Source: Symsagittifera roscoffensis (Eukaryota; Xenacoelomorpha; Acoela; Convolutidae). Taken from it: a stretch of 64,000 nucleotides of DNA. Each line of letters starts with the position of its first letter. Positions within the stretch are counted from its first letter, which is position 1. Shown in pieces: positions 51,655 to 61,250 of this stretch. The DNA lies in assembly GCF_963678635.1 (NCBI RefSeq), contig NC_087067.1:35045966-35109965 (forward strand), written 5' to 3'. Under the pieces are notes generated by a model. That model was given only the letters and a program-made list of their open reading frames with translations, searched no databases and was not told where the DNA came from. A program made the position numbers and the translations under genes.

Positions 51655-52521
51655 AACTAACCGAAAATTTTTTCATCAAATTAGAATACATTTTTCACTT
51701 CGATAATTCTAATAAAAATTTTGACCACATCATCGACCACGAACTCATGAACACAATTAACGAACCATTTTTTAGTAAAAATGGTCACTTTGCACTCACT
51801 TTTTAAATTTCTAAGACCAAACAACGTACGAACTAATAACTGTTTTCATGAAGTTATGTCGAAAATTAAATTAACACACACTCACACTTATTATAAATTC
51901 AACCAAAGACACTATCTTCACAGTTCACTATCCTGCCATCCTCATCATCGTTTCATACCCATCAACTCTAAATATCAATCACCTTGCTTCCTAGTTTCCA
52001 CATATGTATAAATTCCACTGCATAAAAGCTTTATAAAGTCCACGGCATTCTCCGTAATTACGAGACTGTGAAAAAAATTTACAATTTTTGCCCACTGACT
52101 ATAACTTTCCGCTTGAAGACTCTCACCCCATCCTTATCCCGCATGAGTTCATACAACCCGTCGAAGTTACTTTCTTACAAAATATTCATAATTTCAAATT
52201 TAACCATAAACTATACTACCTCATAGAAATTTCTAGCCACGAACTTTCAGCTGTCACCGAAGAAGCCAAATGATTCCGAGCGCTTGAACTTCTTTGGCCA
52301 ATCCTTTGCAATGGATAGGTAATACGCATGCTGGCGGAGCTTTTACTAACCTCCGACACTATCAAAACTATTTTTCCCATATATATTTTTTTCTGACCCA
52401 GACCCATCGTGAGTATCAAATTATTTCATCACTAAAACAGAAAAACAAAGCACTAATCATTTTTACAAATGTCTTTTACCTTTTAGATTTCACAAGTCAT
52501 TCATCTAAAAGAAAACCTTAA
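51655..52521 (+). pseudogene. Retroelement-associated ORF of unknown role
   Basis: Coding-like sequence in two or three frames: FFIKLEYIFHFDNSNKNF (51670 on), THTYYKFNQRHYLHSS and HPHHRFIPINSKYQSP (51880-51990), FPLEDSHPILIPHEFI and YYLIEISSHELSAVTEEAK (52088-52273), then GGAFTNLRHYQNYFS and NVFYLLDFTSHSSK (52330-52520). Frameshifts separate the parts. The composition is much more codon-like than the flanking AT-rich DNA. I cannot assign a domain; it directly follows block 10 and is probably an accessory ORF of the same element family. Confidence 0.5.
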
Positions 52522-53090
52522 AATTAAAAATTAAAATCAAACTCTATTTCAACTTTCAAATTTATAATCTGATTATGTGTCATAATATATATCGGTGACT
52601 TAGTACGAATTAGTATACTATTAACGAAAGATGAATTGACGTTACTAGTTTTTTTTATGTGTGCTTCTATTTATAAACATGATTTTCTCAAAATACTCGC
52701 CCACGTTTGACGCACTATTTCAATCAAAATAAAAAAAATCGCTACCGTAGAAAGGTTTATTAAATGAATTTCTAGTTTTACAAACTATTTGATGACAATT
52801 TTAACTTGCTTTCAAGCGTTTCAAACTTAGCAACGCAGCTTACTAATGCCGCAAGTATGATAAGGTCTCATGAAACCCTAATCAGATTTAAACAGATTAA
52901 AACTGGATAAATTAATTTTTTGAAACTTGCTTTAAAGTTTCATTTAAAGCACTCTAAACACAAGAGTTCCAAAAAAACCACACAAATCACAACAATCTGG
53001 TTTTGAAAAAAGGACACAACCAAAGAACAAAAGAGAAAACACTTAGAAAAAAATAACAGAAAATTGAACTTGAAAAAAGAATCTTCTCTA
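52522..53090. other. AT-rich spacer
   Basis: No gene, repeat or RNA recognised; no LTR visible at the right end of the array. Confidence 0.5.
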
Positions 53091-56000
53091 AGATACGGTA
53101 AAATTATATTCCCATAGTTGACCTAACCCACCAGTCAAAGACGTCCTGGCATGCTCTATAGCCGGCCTCAACCACCGCGCTAAAAACACGCTGGCGACAC
53201 TCTCCTTAATTTTGACGAGAGTAGCTCGAGAGTGAGTGACTCTTTAAAATAACCAAAACTAATAAAATGCTTTTGCGAAAACAACTAATTATTATCATAA
53301 CTAACAAGGTCTCACTAACAAAATATAGATAAAAATAAGCAAACGAAAAAGGTTTCTTAGAGCAAAAGGAACGAGCAGCAAATGCAGATGAAACTCGATG
53401 ACCATCCAAATCTGGAATGGCGAATCAATTTGTTTGTTTCCGTAGTCACAGCCCTCAGATGTTTTACAGTATGAAATCAACATCGCAGCAAAGGTACCCC
53501 TTGAGTAAGAACAATGGCGAACTCGATGTTGATCTCAAGCACAGCATTTTAATAAACAATTGAGCACCGGAAAAACATCGAGTGCTATTGATAAACTAAC
53601 TGATACCTCCAAGGGAGTTCTCTCACTCGGGGAAATTGTCAAAGGTCAAACTCTTGAGCAAATCCTCATTAAGAAACACCCTCCCGGGGAGCCAAAAAAG
53701 AACAACTATATAACATCATGCTCCGTAGATACATCCCTTTCCACTCATCCATATTCGACCAAATAATTTCCCAGAAAATTTGGAAGGCTGCAATGACAAC
53801 ACACTGTTATCATGAAACCTCAGGCCTGGGTGCAAATGAGTGGATACGCATACTAACGCGCTTTGATCATTAGTCAGTTTAAATATCAAAGCTAGCCAAA
53901 ATCGAACAAAAGTTATCGACAGAAATAATAAGTCCTGAGCTGCTCGAACCATATAATGCCTGTCAACTAATTCCATTTGATAAAAACCCAGGCGTTAGGC
54001 CTATTGGCATTGGCGAAGTCATCCGCCGAATAATAGGTGGAACGATCTTATGGTACTCGGCCAAAAATGTGGCATCGAATATGCAATTCATACGCTTAGG
54101 AAGCAATACGAGAAATTAGATTACGATGCAATATTACTGATAGACGCGGAAAATTCATTTAACTCCCTTAACCGGAAGCTGGCTTTGAAAACTTGCAAGT
54201 ATATGCCCTTCTATACTACCCGCTAAACAGAACTCATGCTCTAATCCATCCAAACTCTTCGTAATTAAAAAAAGTTATCCTATTTAGTGAGTGAACCCCA
54301 CAAGGAGACCCATTAGCAGAGGCGATATACGGGCTAGCCACTTCACCTTTAATCAAACTAGTCAATGATAATAGCTTAACTCGGGATTAGTATGCAGACG
54401 AAGGGAACGCAGTCGGAAATTTGAAAAGCCTGCGAACAGTTCTTGGCAATATTATCAATCACGGAAAATATTTTGGATATCATGTAAAAGCATCGAAATT
54501 CCTGCTCATTGTAAAATGTGAAAAAAAAAACAATGAGGCGTTGAAAGTATTCAAAACACCGAGATTGAAATTAGGAAAGGGGCCAGAGTACTTGGTTTTG
54601 TCATAGGATTCGAGACTGAATGTAGAACTTTCTCAAAAATTCAGTTAGAAAAACGTAACAAAATAGTGATAAAACTTTGCAAGATCGCGAAAACATCACC
54701 ACAAAACGTGTACTCCTGCTACACCAAAGGTATACAAGAAAAATTAACTTTTTTAGCTAGACATACCCTCAATACCACAGAAAACATGCAGGTCTGCGAA
54801 AAGATACTGCAGCAAAATCTCATTCCATATTTAATTGGTAGAGATAATATTAGACATCAATTTAGAGACATCGCTTCTTTGCCACTGAAAACGGGTGGTC
54901 AAAAAATCAAGCTACCTTTTGACTATGAGAGTTTTTAGAATGATCAATTGAAACATCGCTATTCTTAGACACGTACACATTAACAGCTATATCCGAGCAA
55001 GAAAAATTATATACAAAATTAAAACACTTGAAACTGAAAGAACAAACCAAAAAAGAACTAACATTTGAACATCTTGAGCGACAGTGAAAAATACGCACTT
55101 GAGTTGGCCTCTGAAAAACCAGCCTCAAATTGGTTAAAAGCACTGTCATTTAGCAGATATAATTTCAAACTGAATAAATCGGACTTCCGGGATGGAATTT
55201 CACTCAGAGACGGATGGGAACCAGCCGATGTTCCCCTCACATATGCATGTGGTCAATCTTTTGACCTTACCTCTGCCCTTCACTGTGCAAAAGGTGGATA
55301 CACCCACATAAGGCATGACGAAATCAGATATACTTCTGCCAACCTCATGAGAGAGGTTTGCTTTGATGTTGAAATTGAGCCGAAACTTCAGTAGTTCCAG
55401 GGCGAGAGCTTTGTCAACAATTCAACCACAACTGATGAAGACGCTCGACTAGATGTAAAAGCAAACGGATTATAGGGCTCAAGGTTTAAATGAACCTTCT
55501 TTGATGTCAAAGTTTTCAACCCGCACGCAAAAACTTCGCGAAGACTACTGAAATACGCCTATAAGAACGGCGAATCACTAAAAAACTGAAAATACCAACA
55601 GAGAATTCTACAAATCTGTGACATTCGACCAAAATGTACGAAAATGCAGTTTCGCAATCGAAATTTTATCGATCTGAAAAAGGACATCTAACCTGGAAGA
55701 TTGGTGGTTTATTGGATTAGCAGCGTTATTTGAACAATTAGACGAATCGGGAAGGGTTGGTTTTGTTTGATATGCTAAATTTTGAAATTTCGATTCGGAC
55801 GTGAACGACACGTAACCTTTTTATATTTTGCACACACTGGGACGGCGAAATAGAACAACAATAGTTGCAGTGAAACAACTACGAGAAAACGACAACAGAT
55901 TGAAACTGTGATTGGAATATGTCAGGAACCATCCCGAGTTATAACGATTGTGCCGCTACAATCGTTACAACGTAGAACCCGAGAAAAGGGAAGGGTGTTG

Positions 56001-56206
56001 GCTACTCAGAAGCATAAAAGCTACTCATGAAAGGCATGAAATCTACTCAGAAACAATAAACTATATAAGAACAAAGTTAAACTTCGCGCTGCTCAGAAGC
56101 GCTATCCTTTTTATACAGGGGTGCAGATCACTGCGTAAGACTCATTTCATAGACAATTCAATTAGTGATATTATAGAGGCGGGACGATTGAAGTAAAAAC
56201 CTTTAA
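53091..56206 (+). pseudogene. Degenerate non-LTR-type retroelement: RT plus restriction-like endonuclease
   Basis: RT is visible from NPGVRPIGIGEVIRRIIGG (53981 on). Motif A is LIDAENSFNSLNR (54138-54176), the primer-grip entry is TPQGDPLAEAIYGL (54297 on) and the catalytic box is YADEG (54391-54405, YADD altered). Further down lie ASNWLKALSFSRYNFKL (55125 on), LTYACGQSFDLTSALHCAKGG and RHDEIRYTSANLMREVC. These give a Cys/His cluster and an R-H-x-x-x-R endonuclease entry; ARLDVK and FFDVKVFNPH follow as PD-(D/E)XK-like acidic strands. The C-terminus reads FALLRSAILFIQGCRSLR (56080 on). Many stops and shifts. The 5' part before 53.55 kb is poorly defined. It belongs to a different lineage from the element at 57.7-61.0 kb. 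Confidence 0.72.
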
Positions 56207-56545
56207 TGACAATGCATTAAAGTCTGTCTTGACTGAAGTCCTGCAATATTGTTTTTTGATGTATTTATATAATACTAGTCTGGGCCCTATCCAGCTTATG
56301 CACAGGTTACATGTTATCTTCTGATCTGTAGGCCTCACAGGCCTCTGTCGACCAGCTCTTTCTTGGACGTCCATTTCGTCATTCGATAAACAATGCGTCG
56401 TATATTTCAGACGCCCATAGTTTGTTTAGTCTTGGTTTGAAAACGTGTAGACTCTCGCTTGATATTACTGTTTCGGGTAACGAGTTCCAGTCGTTGCACG
56501 ACCGTCCCTAAACGGAAGGGCCCCTTGTATAATTTACTTTTTTTT
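56207..56545 (-). pseudogene. LINE 3' fragment (C-terminal RT tail)
   Basis: On the minus strand the frame around 56380-56505 reads NDWNSLPETVISSESLHVF then KPRLNKLW. This is the terminal RT motif of CR1/L2/Jockey-like LINEs (W-N-x-L-P ... F-K-x-x-L-D-x-x-W). Only this tail and a possible 3' UTR remain. Confidence 0.7.
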
Positions 56546-56559
56546 TATTTCTCCAAGGA

Positions 56560-57070
56560 AAAAGAACGAGCATATCAGCTAATTATAATGTTATTTTTCC
56601 CAGGTTCTTTCTGATCTGTAGGCTTAATTTTGGCTTCTGGCGGTCAGTTCTTTCTTGGACGTCCATTACGTCATTCAATAGACAGTTGTCAGTTGGTTTT
56701 AATTTATCCAGTGTTGCTTTAATATAATCGTTGCTTGATATAATCGCTTCTGTTGCTTGATATAATCGCTTCTGGTGAAAGGTGCTATGGCGAAAAAGTT
56801 GTTTCTTGAGGTGGTGCTGGTCTTTCTGGCGATTGTTTTGTACAGATTTACTCGCGTGTCCCTTTCATTAATTGAGAAAATTCCTTCAGTTGCTGCTACA
56901 TCTTAAATTCCGTTTAAGATTTTGTAAGCTTCAATCATTCTCACTCGCTTTCTTCTTTATTCGAGAGCTGGGAGGTTCACAATCTTTAGTCTGTTTCAAT
57001 AGCTAACTTTGCGTATGCCTGGGACTATTCTCGTTGCGCGTCGTTGTACATTTTCCATTATGACCTTATT
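56560..57070 (-). pseudogene. LINE 3' fragment (RT thumb region)
   Basis: Minus-strand reading from ~57062 gives MENVQRRATRIVPGIRKVSY, then NRLKIVNLPALE, RRKRVRMIEAYKILNGI, and further on a Lys/Arg-rich part with NFFAIAPFT and TLDKLKPTDN. These are the conserved thumb motifs of CR1/L2-type LINE RTs, with in-frame stops and a short local duplication (GCGATTATATCAAGCAA twice, ~56730-56775). It directly precedes the integrin-like exon on the other strand. Confidence 0.72.
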
Positions 57071-57091
57071 GATTGGTAACTTCAGAGAAAA

Positions 57092-57261
57092 ATGTGTTTA
57101 ATTGAGTTTGTATGTGGAATAGCAATACTTTCTACTCAATCATCTCAGGTTGAAGCACAAGAGTCTTTCAACCTTTGCACAAGTGCGTCTACCTGTGATG
57201 ATTGTGTCAATGCTGCTCACGCATGTGCTTGGTGTGGATCACCGGACTACTTTTATCAGAG
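57092..57261 (+). CDS. Integrin beta subunit, N-terminal (PSI) exon
   Basis: Encodes QESFNLCTSASTCDDCVNA and AHACAWCGSPDYF. The spacing C-x5-C-x2-C-x6-C-x2-C with Trp before the last Cys is the PSI module that begins integrin beta chains, which pair with alpha chains as cell-matrix adhesion receptors. A donor AG|GTCAGT ends the exon at 57261. Two starts are possible. One is ATG 57092, giving a hydrophobic, weakly signal-like leader (MCLIEFVCGIAILSTQ). The other is an internal acceptor (AATCATCTCAG, exon from 57149), with the signal peptide on an earlier exon. The following exon was not found before the window end, so the intron would exceed 6.7 kb. A different PSI protein (plexin/semaphorin) is less likely. 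Confidence 0.6.
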
Positions 57262-57703
57262 GTCAGTACAAAAGAAATGACATACTTCCAATTAGCGAAA
57301 AGAGTGTACACGAGGTGTAAAAAAAAGGAAATATTTGCAAGCATATTTAGCTACGAAAGACTTCTCTACCTTAAATCAGTCTCGAATAGAGCCACAAAGT
57401 GAGACTTGATAAAGGCGGAATCTCAGTTTTTATTGACATGTCATATAATCTTGGTTATTTATCTATTATCAATCGATCTATTATATATTAAAAAAAATTC
57501 ATAAAAACCAAATCAATTGCAAAATTGTTAATGAAAGAAATAAGCAATAATAAAGATAAAACCTATGGCAGACATATACAAAACAAACAACAAATGTGGG
57601 ATGAATCATTGAGGATTGAAAAGAGAGGGGGAATGCGCTAACAGCAAAGGAACAAAGGAGCACCAGAATTGGGAATGCAAAAAACGTAATAAACTGCACA
57701 AGA
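57262..57703. other. Intron start and 3' flank of the antisense retrotransposon
   Basis: AT-rich, no gene. On the minus strand it would be the 3' UTR of the retrotransposon (ORF stop at 57704). AATAAA on the minus strand near 57431-57436 and A-rich tracts near 57490 may mark its 3' end; the exact boundary is not determined. Confidence 0.4.
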
Positions 57704-60700
57704 CTAGATGGCCCGGCTGACAATCATAGTGGCGTTTCCTCTCATGAGGCACACTGAGAGGCTCTGGAGAAGGCGAACTGGGGCAACACGAGCGTCACGT
57801 GAACCAGAACGTCTGGCATCAGCGAGGATAGCAACTGACTTGAAGGTTTTGATAGCTAAAGCGGACCAACCCCCGAGCGTTTCGACTGCTAACGGGAAAA
57901 AACTGATTCCTTGTTCCTCACAGTTTTTCTCGTGTTTCGAAAATTTGCGGTCCTCAGCAACTTCCAGGGACGCCCCGGGGGTCTCCGCCGCACGAGAGAG
58001 AAGAGATAACTGCAGCGGGGATGTCACGGTGACGTCGAAAGCAGCTGGGCGACCAGCGCTCCAAGTAGGGATAAAAATATCGCCGGGTTTGGACCGTTCT
58101 CCAGGGATGAGGTTCCGTTGCTCCTTGATGGGGGCTAAAGAGGCAGCCGAGGTAGCATTGAAAATAATGTCCCGTAGTCTGTCGTGACGGGAGATCCGGC
58201 CACCACTCCCCCCACAAGCGACAGCGTGGTCCCCGAGGACGTCCAGAATGCCAGACGGACACGCGGGGCACCTACGAGCAGACGCGAACACAGGAAGACC
58301 AAGGCGGTATCTGACAGCAGCTTGGAACTCAGCAGGTAGCAGGTGCAGGCCAAGACCTTTAATGGGGACTGCGGTAAGCCAAGCGCCGGCGTAAGGCAGA
58401 GAGAGCGACTGAAGACGAGCTTGCTCGCGGGAATCGGGAAGAGACGAGAAGAACGCGTTGTAGGTGGCCTTATCGAGTTTCTCTTGGAAAGCTTCTTGAG
58501 TAAAACCGGGAGTGTTAACGCTTCCAGACTGTTCACGGAAGTCGTTCGAGGCACGCAGGAACTCCGGCGTATCAGTGATGTCGCATTCGGTAAGAAACGA
58601 GACCAAATGAGCTGACTGACACGAAGACCCTAGGAAGGCAGGGATGTGTTGGTCGCGAGCTTGCCGGACGCCAAGTCCGCCATCTTTGATAGGCAGGGAA
58701 GACTGGGACCAGGCACGATCAGGAACAGGTGAGCCAACTATGACAGAAAGAGCATCGCGGAGGAGTTCATCAAAAACTTGCAGGGAAGCTGCGACAGGCT
58801 GCGAGGGCGGCTGAGTGCGAAGAGAGTACGTCAGCTTGGGAGCAGCAAGGCAAGTGCGAGTGATGCCAAGTGAGAGCTGGGGGTCATCAAGAAGAGGTAA
58901 CTTTTCAAGACATTTGGTGGCCTTAGAGATGCGTTTGTCCAGGACTTTAACTGAGAACTCAGTATCACCAATGGGGGCGCCAAGAAGCTCGAAGCCATTA
59001 GACGCTGCTCTCGGGATAGAGACGGGGATGGAGGAGAACTCCACAGGGGCCCACAACTCACACTTACTGTGCTTGACTTTGAGGCCGAGATGCAAGCCGT
59101 TGGAAGTGATGAGTTCGAGAGCCTTGAGCAAGGAGTCTTCGTCGCCGGCACAAATCCCATCATCAAGGTACCAGCAGTTGAGGGTGAGACCGGGGACATC
59201 CGACTTGAGAGATTCGACTAGAGAGTGCAGGGTGACCGCAAAAATGAGAGGCCCTAGCGGATCCCCCTGTTGAACTCCTTTCTCGCTGTTGAGAATGACA
59301 TCCTCGAACAGCAGATGACTGTGGTGACCGTAGGTAAACTCAACAAAGGCGGAGAGACCGGGAAGACGGTTGCGAACTTGAAGGAGGATCTCGGTGCGGT
59401 CTAGCGTGTTGAAAGCGTTCTCAAAATCCACTGTTAAGACGCCTTGGTGACCATGTTCCGAGCACTTTTTGACTGTCATTTTAGTAGCGTGGACGATGGC
59501 TTCCGAGCCACCGCTGGTAGCGACTCCAAGCTGGTGAGGACACAGAAAATCACGAGCTTCAGCGTTGGCGGCTTTAGCAAGGCATTTAGCAGTGAGCCTT
59601 CGGAGCACTTCGCCGACCGCAATAGGCCGGACACCACCCTTGGGTTTAGCGGTGGCAAAGAGATTCGCACTGCACAGCCACGGAGAGAGACTAGAAGGGG
59701 CTTGCCCGGCAGCGAGGATATTAACAACCCTGTTGAGAGACTCTAACGTTCTGGCAGCAGTCTGAGGAGTGGGGCACTCAACGGCGTGAACAAAGTGCTC
59801 AGGAAACCAGCGCGAAGGACCGGCAGCAGTGCCGCTCGGGAAACTTTTGAGAGACTTATGAACGAACTCAGATTCGAATTGGTAGGCAAGAGGGGATTCA
59901 TCCCGGCCAGAAAAGACAGGAGGGTCAGCGGAAGGATGAAGACTGCGAAGGTCCTTAAGCGACTCGTCACTTTTGGACACGAGGCCATCGGAACACAGGG
60001 CTTTAGCTGCTCTGCCGAACTGACCGAGGCCTGCTAGCTCTTTGGCTCTGCGGACATTAAAGTCAGGAGAAGGTTTGCTGTTTTTCTTCGTTCGCTCTTT
60101 AGGTCCTTTGGTAGCGTTAGACCAGAGGTCCGAAATATTGCCCTCCTTCCAGGACTTGATTCTTTGGCGAATGTCTCTGCAGTTATTAGCGGCGTGAGAC
60201 TTGCCTCCGCGGCGAGGGGCTTTCAAGATACATTTGGGGAGCATGAGCAACCGAGTCCAGTATTTCAGATTGACCGGAGCGGTGGCGCAGTTGTCAAGGG
60301 CGTGACCAACAACCTCAGACCACTCGTTACGAAGAGAAATCGGAACGAACCGGACAGTGTCAACTCTGGAAGACATGACGTCAGAAAGATCCGGCACAGC
60401 GCTTTCGGCGAGCTCAGCCGAGATCGTCATACTTGACATCCCTTGAGAGAGGCCAGAGCTAACAGGAGCATCCCGAGAAGGAGAACTCGTTAAAGCGACA
60501 GAGATAGGACTGGAGACAGGAGGCGCGAGAAGGCAAATAGGACCGCGAGAATTCCGGCCTATCGGAACATAACCATCAGGGAGCTGGAAAATTTGATCAA
60601 GGTTGACCCAGGAGTCATAGCTTTTATTCCAACCACGAAAGTGAGCAAAGAAGCGATCGTTGTCAACTTTGAGGATAGAAGCATCATAGATACCGGAGGT

Positions 60701-61024
60701 TAGATCCGAGATGGCCACAGACGACCCGACTAAGATCTCCGCGGCGTTAACAAATCTGAACAACTGAGTAGGGTCGACAGCCGGGCCAGGATTACTTTCA
60801 ATATCACCAGCGCATAAAAGAAGGAGCATAGAAATGTTATAAAACGACAGCTTTGAGTTGAGTTTAAACTTGCGTGACCGCAGTTCTTGTCGTGATTGTG
60901 GATCAGGTTTCTCGCGAGCCAGCAGCAGCATGTGAGTAGATCCAACAGGGGTGTGACCGTTCTGCACACGGTTGAAAGCTAAAACCAGAAACACGGTCGA
61001 GAAGAAAGAGGCAAACAATTGCAT
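57704..61024 (-). CDS. Retrotransposon polyprotein: signal-like/2A - chromo barrel - RT - zinc motif - endonuclease
   Basis: 1106 codons, intact. Residues 1-20 are hydrophobic (MQLFASFFSTVFLVLAF), then a 2A peptide (residues 60-81, GDIESNPG|P). A chromo barrel/Tudor-knot spans ~100-158 (IYDASILKV, FRGWNKSYDSWV). Residues 170-450 are basic and poorly conserved. RT covers ~455-690: GGVRPIAVGEVLRRL, VDFENAFN (532-539), GVQQGDPLGP (583-592) and YLDDG (619-623). A CX2C-X10-HX3C zinc motif lies at 919-937. The PD-(D/E)XK-like endonuclease follows: RHDRLRD (946-952), KPGDIF (979-984, Asp982), AAFDVTV (994-1000, Asp997), Lys/His at 1027-1031 and VETLGGWS. The RT plus C-terminal endonuclease order is that of R2/NeSL-type elements (target-primed reverse transcription). 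M1 is the first ATG after an in-frame TAG ~30 codons upstream. All motifs keep catalytic residues. Confidence 0.93.
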   Translation of the reverse strand: MQLFASFFSTVFLVLAFNRVQNGHTPVGSTHMLLLAREKPDPQSRQELRSRKFKLNSKLSFYNISMLLLLCAGDIESNPGPAVDPTQLFRFVNAAEILVGSSVAISDLTSGIYDASILKVDNDRFFAHFRGWNKSYDSWVNLDQIFQLPDGYVPIGRNSRGPICLLAPPVSSPISVALTSSPSRDAPVSSGLSQGMSSMTISAELAESAVPDLSDVMSSRVDTVRFVPISLRNEWSEVVGHALDNCATAPVNLKYWTRLLMLPKCILKAPRRGGKSHAANNCRDIRQRIKSWKEGNISDLWSNATKGPKERTKKNSKPSPDFNVRRAKELAGLGQFGRAAKALCSDGLVSKSDESLKDLRSLHPSADPPVFSGRDESPLAYQFESEFVHKSLKSFPSGTAAGPSRWFPEHFVHAVECPTPQTAARTLESLNRVVNILAAGQAPSSLSPWLCSANLFATAKPKGGVRPIAVGEVLRRLTAKCLAKAANAEARDFLCPHQLGVATSGGSEAIVHATKMTVKKCSEHGHQGVLTVDFENAFNTLDRTEILLQVRNRLPGLSAFVEFTYGHHSHLLFEDVILNSEKGVQQGDPLGPLIFAVTLHSLVESLKSDVPGLTLNCWYLDDGICAGDEDSLLKALELITSNGLHLGLKVKHSKCELWAPVEFSSIPVSIPRAASNGFELLGAPIGDTEFSVKVLDKRISKATKCLEKLPLLDDPQLSLGITRTCLAAPKLTYSLRTQPPSQPVAASLQVFDELLRDALSVIVGSPVPDRAWSQSSLPIKDGGLGVRQARDQHIPAFLGSSCQSAHLVSFLTECDITDTPEFLRASNDFREQSGSVNTPGFTQEAFQEKLDKATYNAFFSSLPDSREQARLQSLSLPYAGAWLTAVPIKGLGLHLLPAEFQAAVRYRLGLPVFASARRCPACPSGILDVLGDHAVACGGSGGRISRHDRLRDIIFNATSAASLAPIKEQRNLIPGERSKPGDIFIPTWSAGRPAAFDVTVTSPLQLSLLSRAAETPGASLEVAEDRKFSKHEKNCEEQGISFFPLAVETLGGWSALAIKTFKSVAILADARRSGSRDARVAPVRLLQSLSVCLMRGNATMIVSRAI
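60551..60727 (-). other. Chromo barrel domain of the retrotransposon protein
   Basis: Residues ~100-158. The signature Y-D-A ... K-V ... F-A-H-F-x-G-W-N-K-S-Y-D-S-W-V corresponds closely to the MRG15/MSL3-type chromo barrel (Y-E-A ... H-Y-x-G-W-N-x-x-W-D-x-W-V). In those proteins it binds methylated histone tails or nucleic acid. One aromatic-cage Trp position is Tyr here. Chromatin tethering is inferred, not shown. Confidence 0.82.
60782..60847 (-). other. 2A ribosome-skipping peptide
   Basis: Residues 60-81 of the polyprotein end in CAGDIESNPGP, a perfect match to the D-(V/I)-E-x-N-P-G-P consensus, preceded by the usual hydrophobic stretch (ISMLLLLC). At 2A the ribosome fails to form the Gly-Pro bond (here Gly80/Pro81, between 60785 and 60784) and continues, so an ~80-residue leader would be released from the chromo barrel-RT protein. 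Confidence 0.9.
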
Positions 61025-61250
61025 GCCTAACGTAGGAGGGGTCTCACCCAGACGTAGAGATAACGAAGGCAGAAGGGGAGAGCCAGAGTCAAGATCGGGC
61101 TACGGGTTCCACACCAGGAGACCAGAATTCCAGTGCGGGGTCCAGACCAGATCGTGGATGGCACGCTACCTGAAGACCAGTGGTCCACTTCGGGCAGGTC
61201 AGGAAGTGTGCAACGTCCAGCCAGGTGATCACTAGCACATACCCATCTCA
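61025..61250 (-). other. 5' leader of the retrotransposon
   Basis: G+C-rich like the ORF. It holds a second minus-strand open frame (61027-61299) that ends just before the main ATG; it lacks any known motif and is probably a leader by-product. Confidence 0.5.

Larger units (their letters stand above)
25690..52521 (+). mobile_element. Head-to-tail array of decayed Ty3/Gypsy gag-pol blocks
   Basis: About ten partial copies of one retroelement lie in the same orientation over ~27 kb. The gag of each block follows the pol of the one before, without visible LTRs. The marker AGCTCAGG(A/T)AA occurs at ~28439, 31106, 33841, 37988, 41901, 45349, 47480 and 51498; CCNGGTATTGATAAC-type markers follow each by 0.5-0.6 kb except the last. 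Periods are ~5.4 kb, then ~4.15, ~3.9 and ~2.1 kb. Pol pieces include RT (IDNV in place of IDDV), RNase H (CGDSNFGTGAVLLQ, DHKLIIFFLTQKPNSN, ALPDTLSPNTAPELL) typical of Gypsy. All copies are full of stops and shifts. This is a different family from the element at 9.8 kb. Confidence 0.88.

Noticed and set aside
57708-60436. Numerous plus-strand and alternate minus-strand frames over the retrotransposon ORF
   Set aside because: They are shadows of a long GC-rich coding frame; none has a domain, while the 1106-codon frame carries every expected motif.
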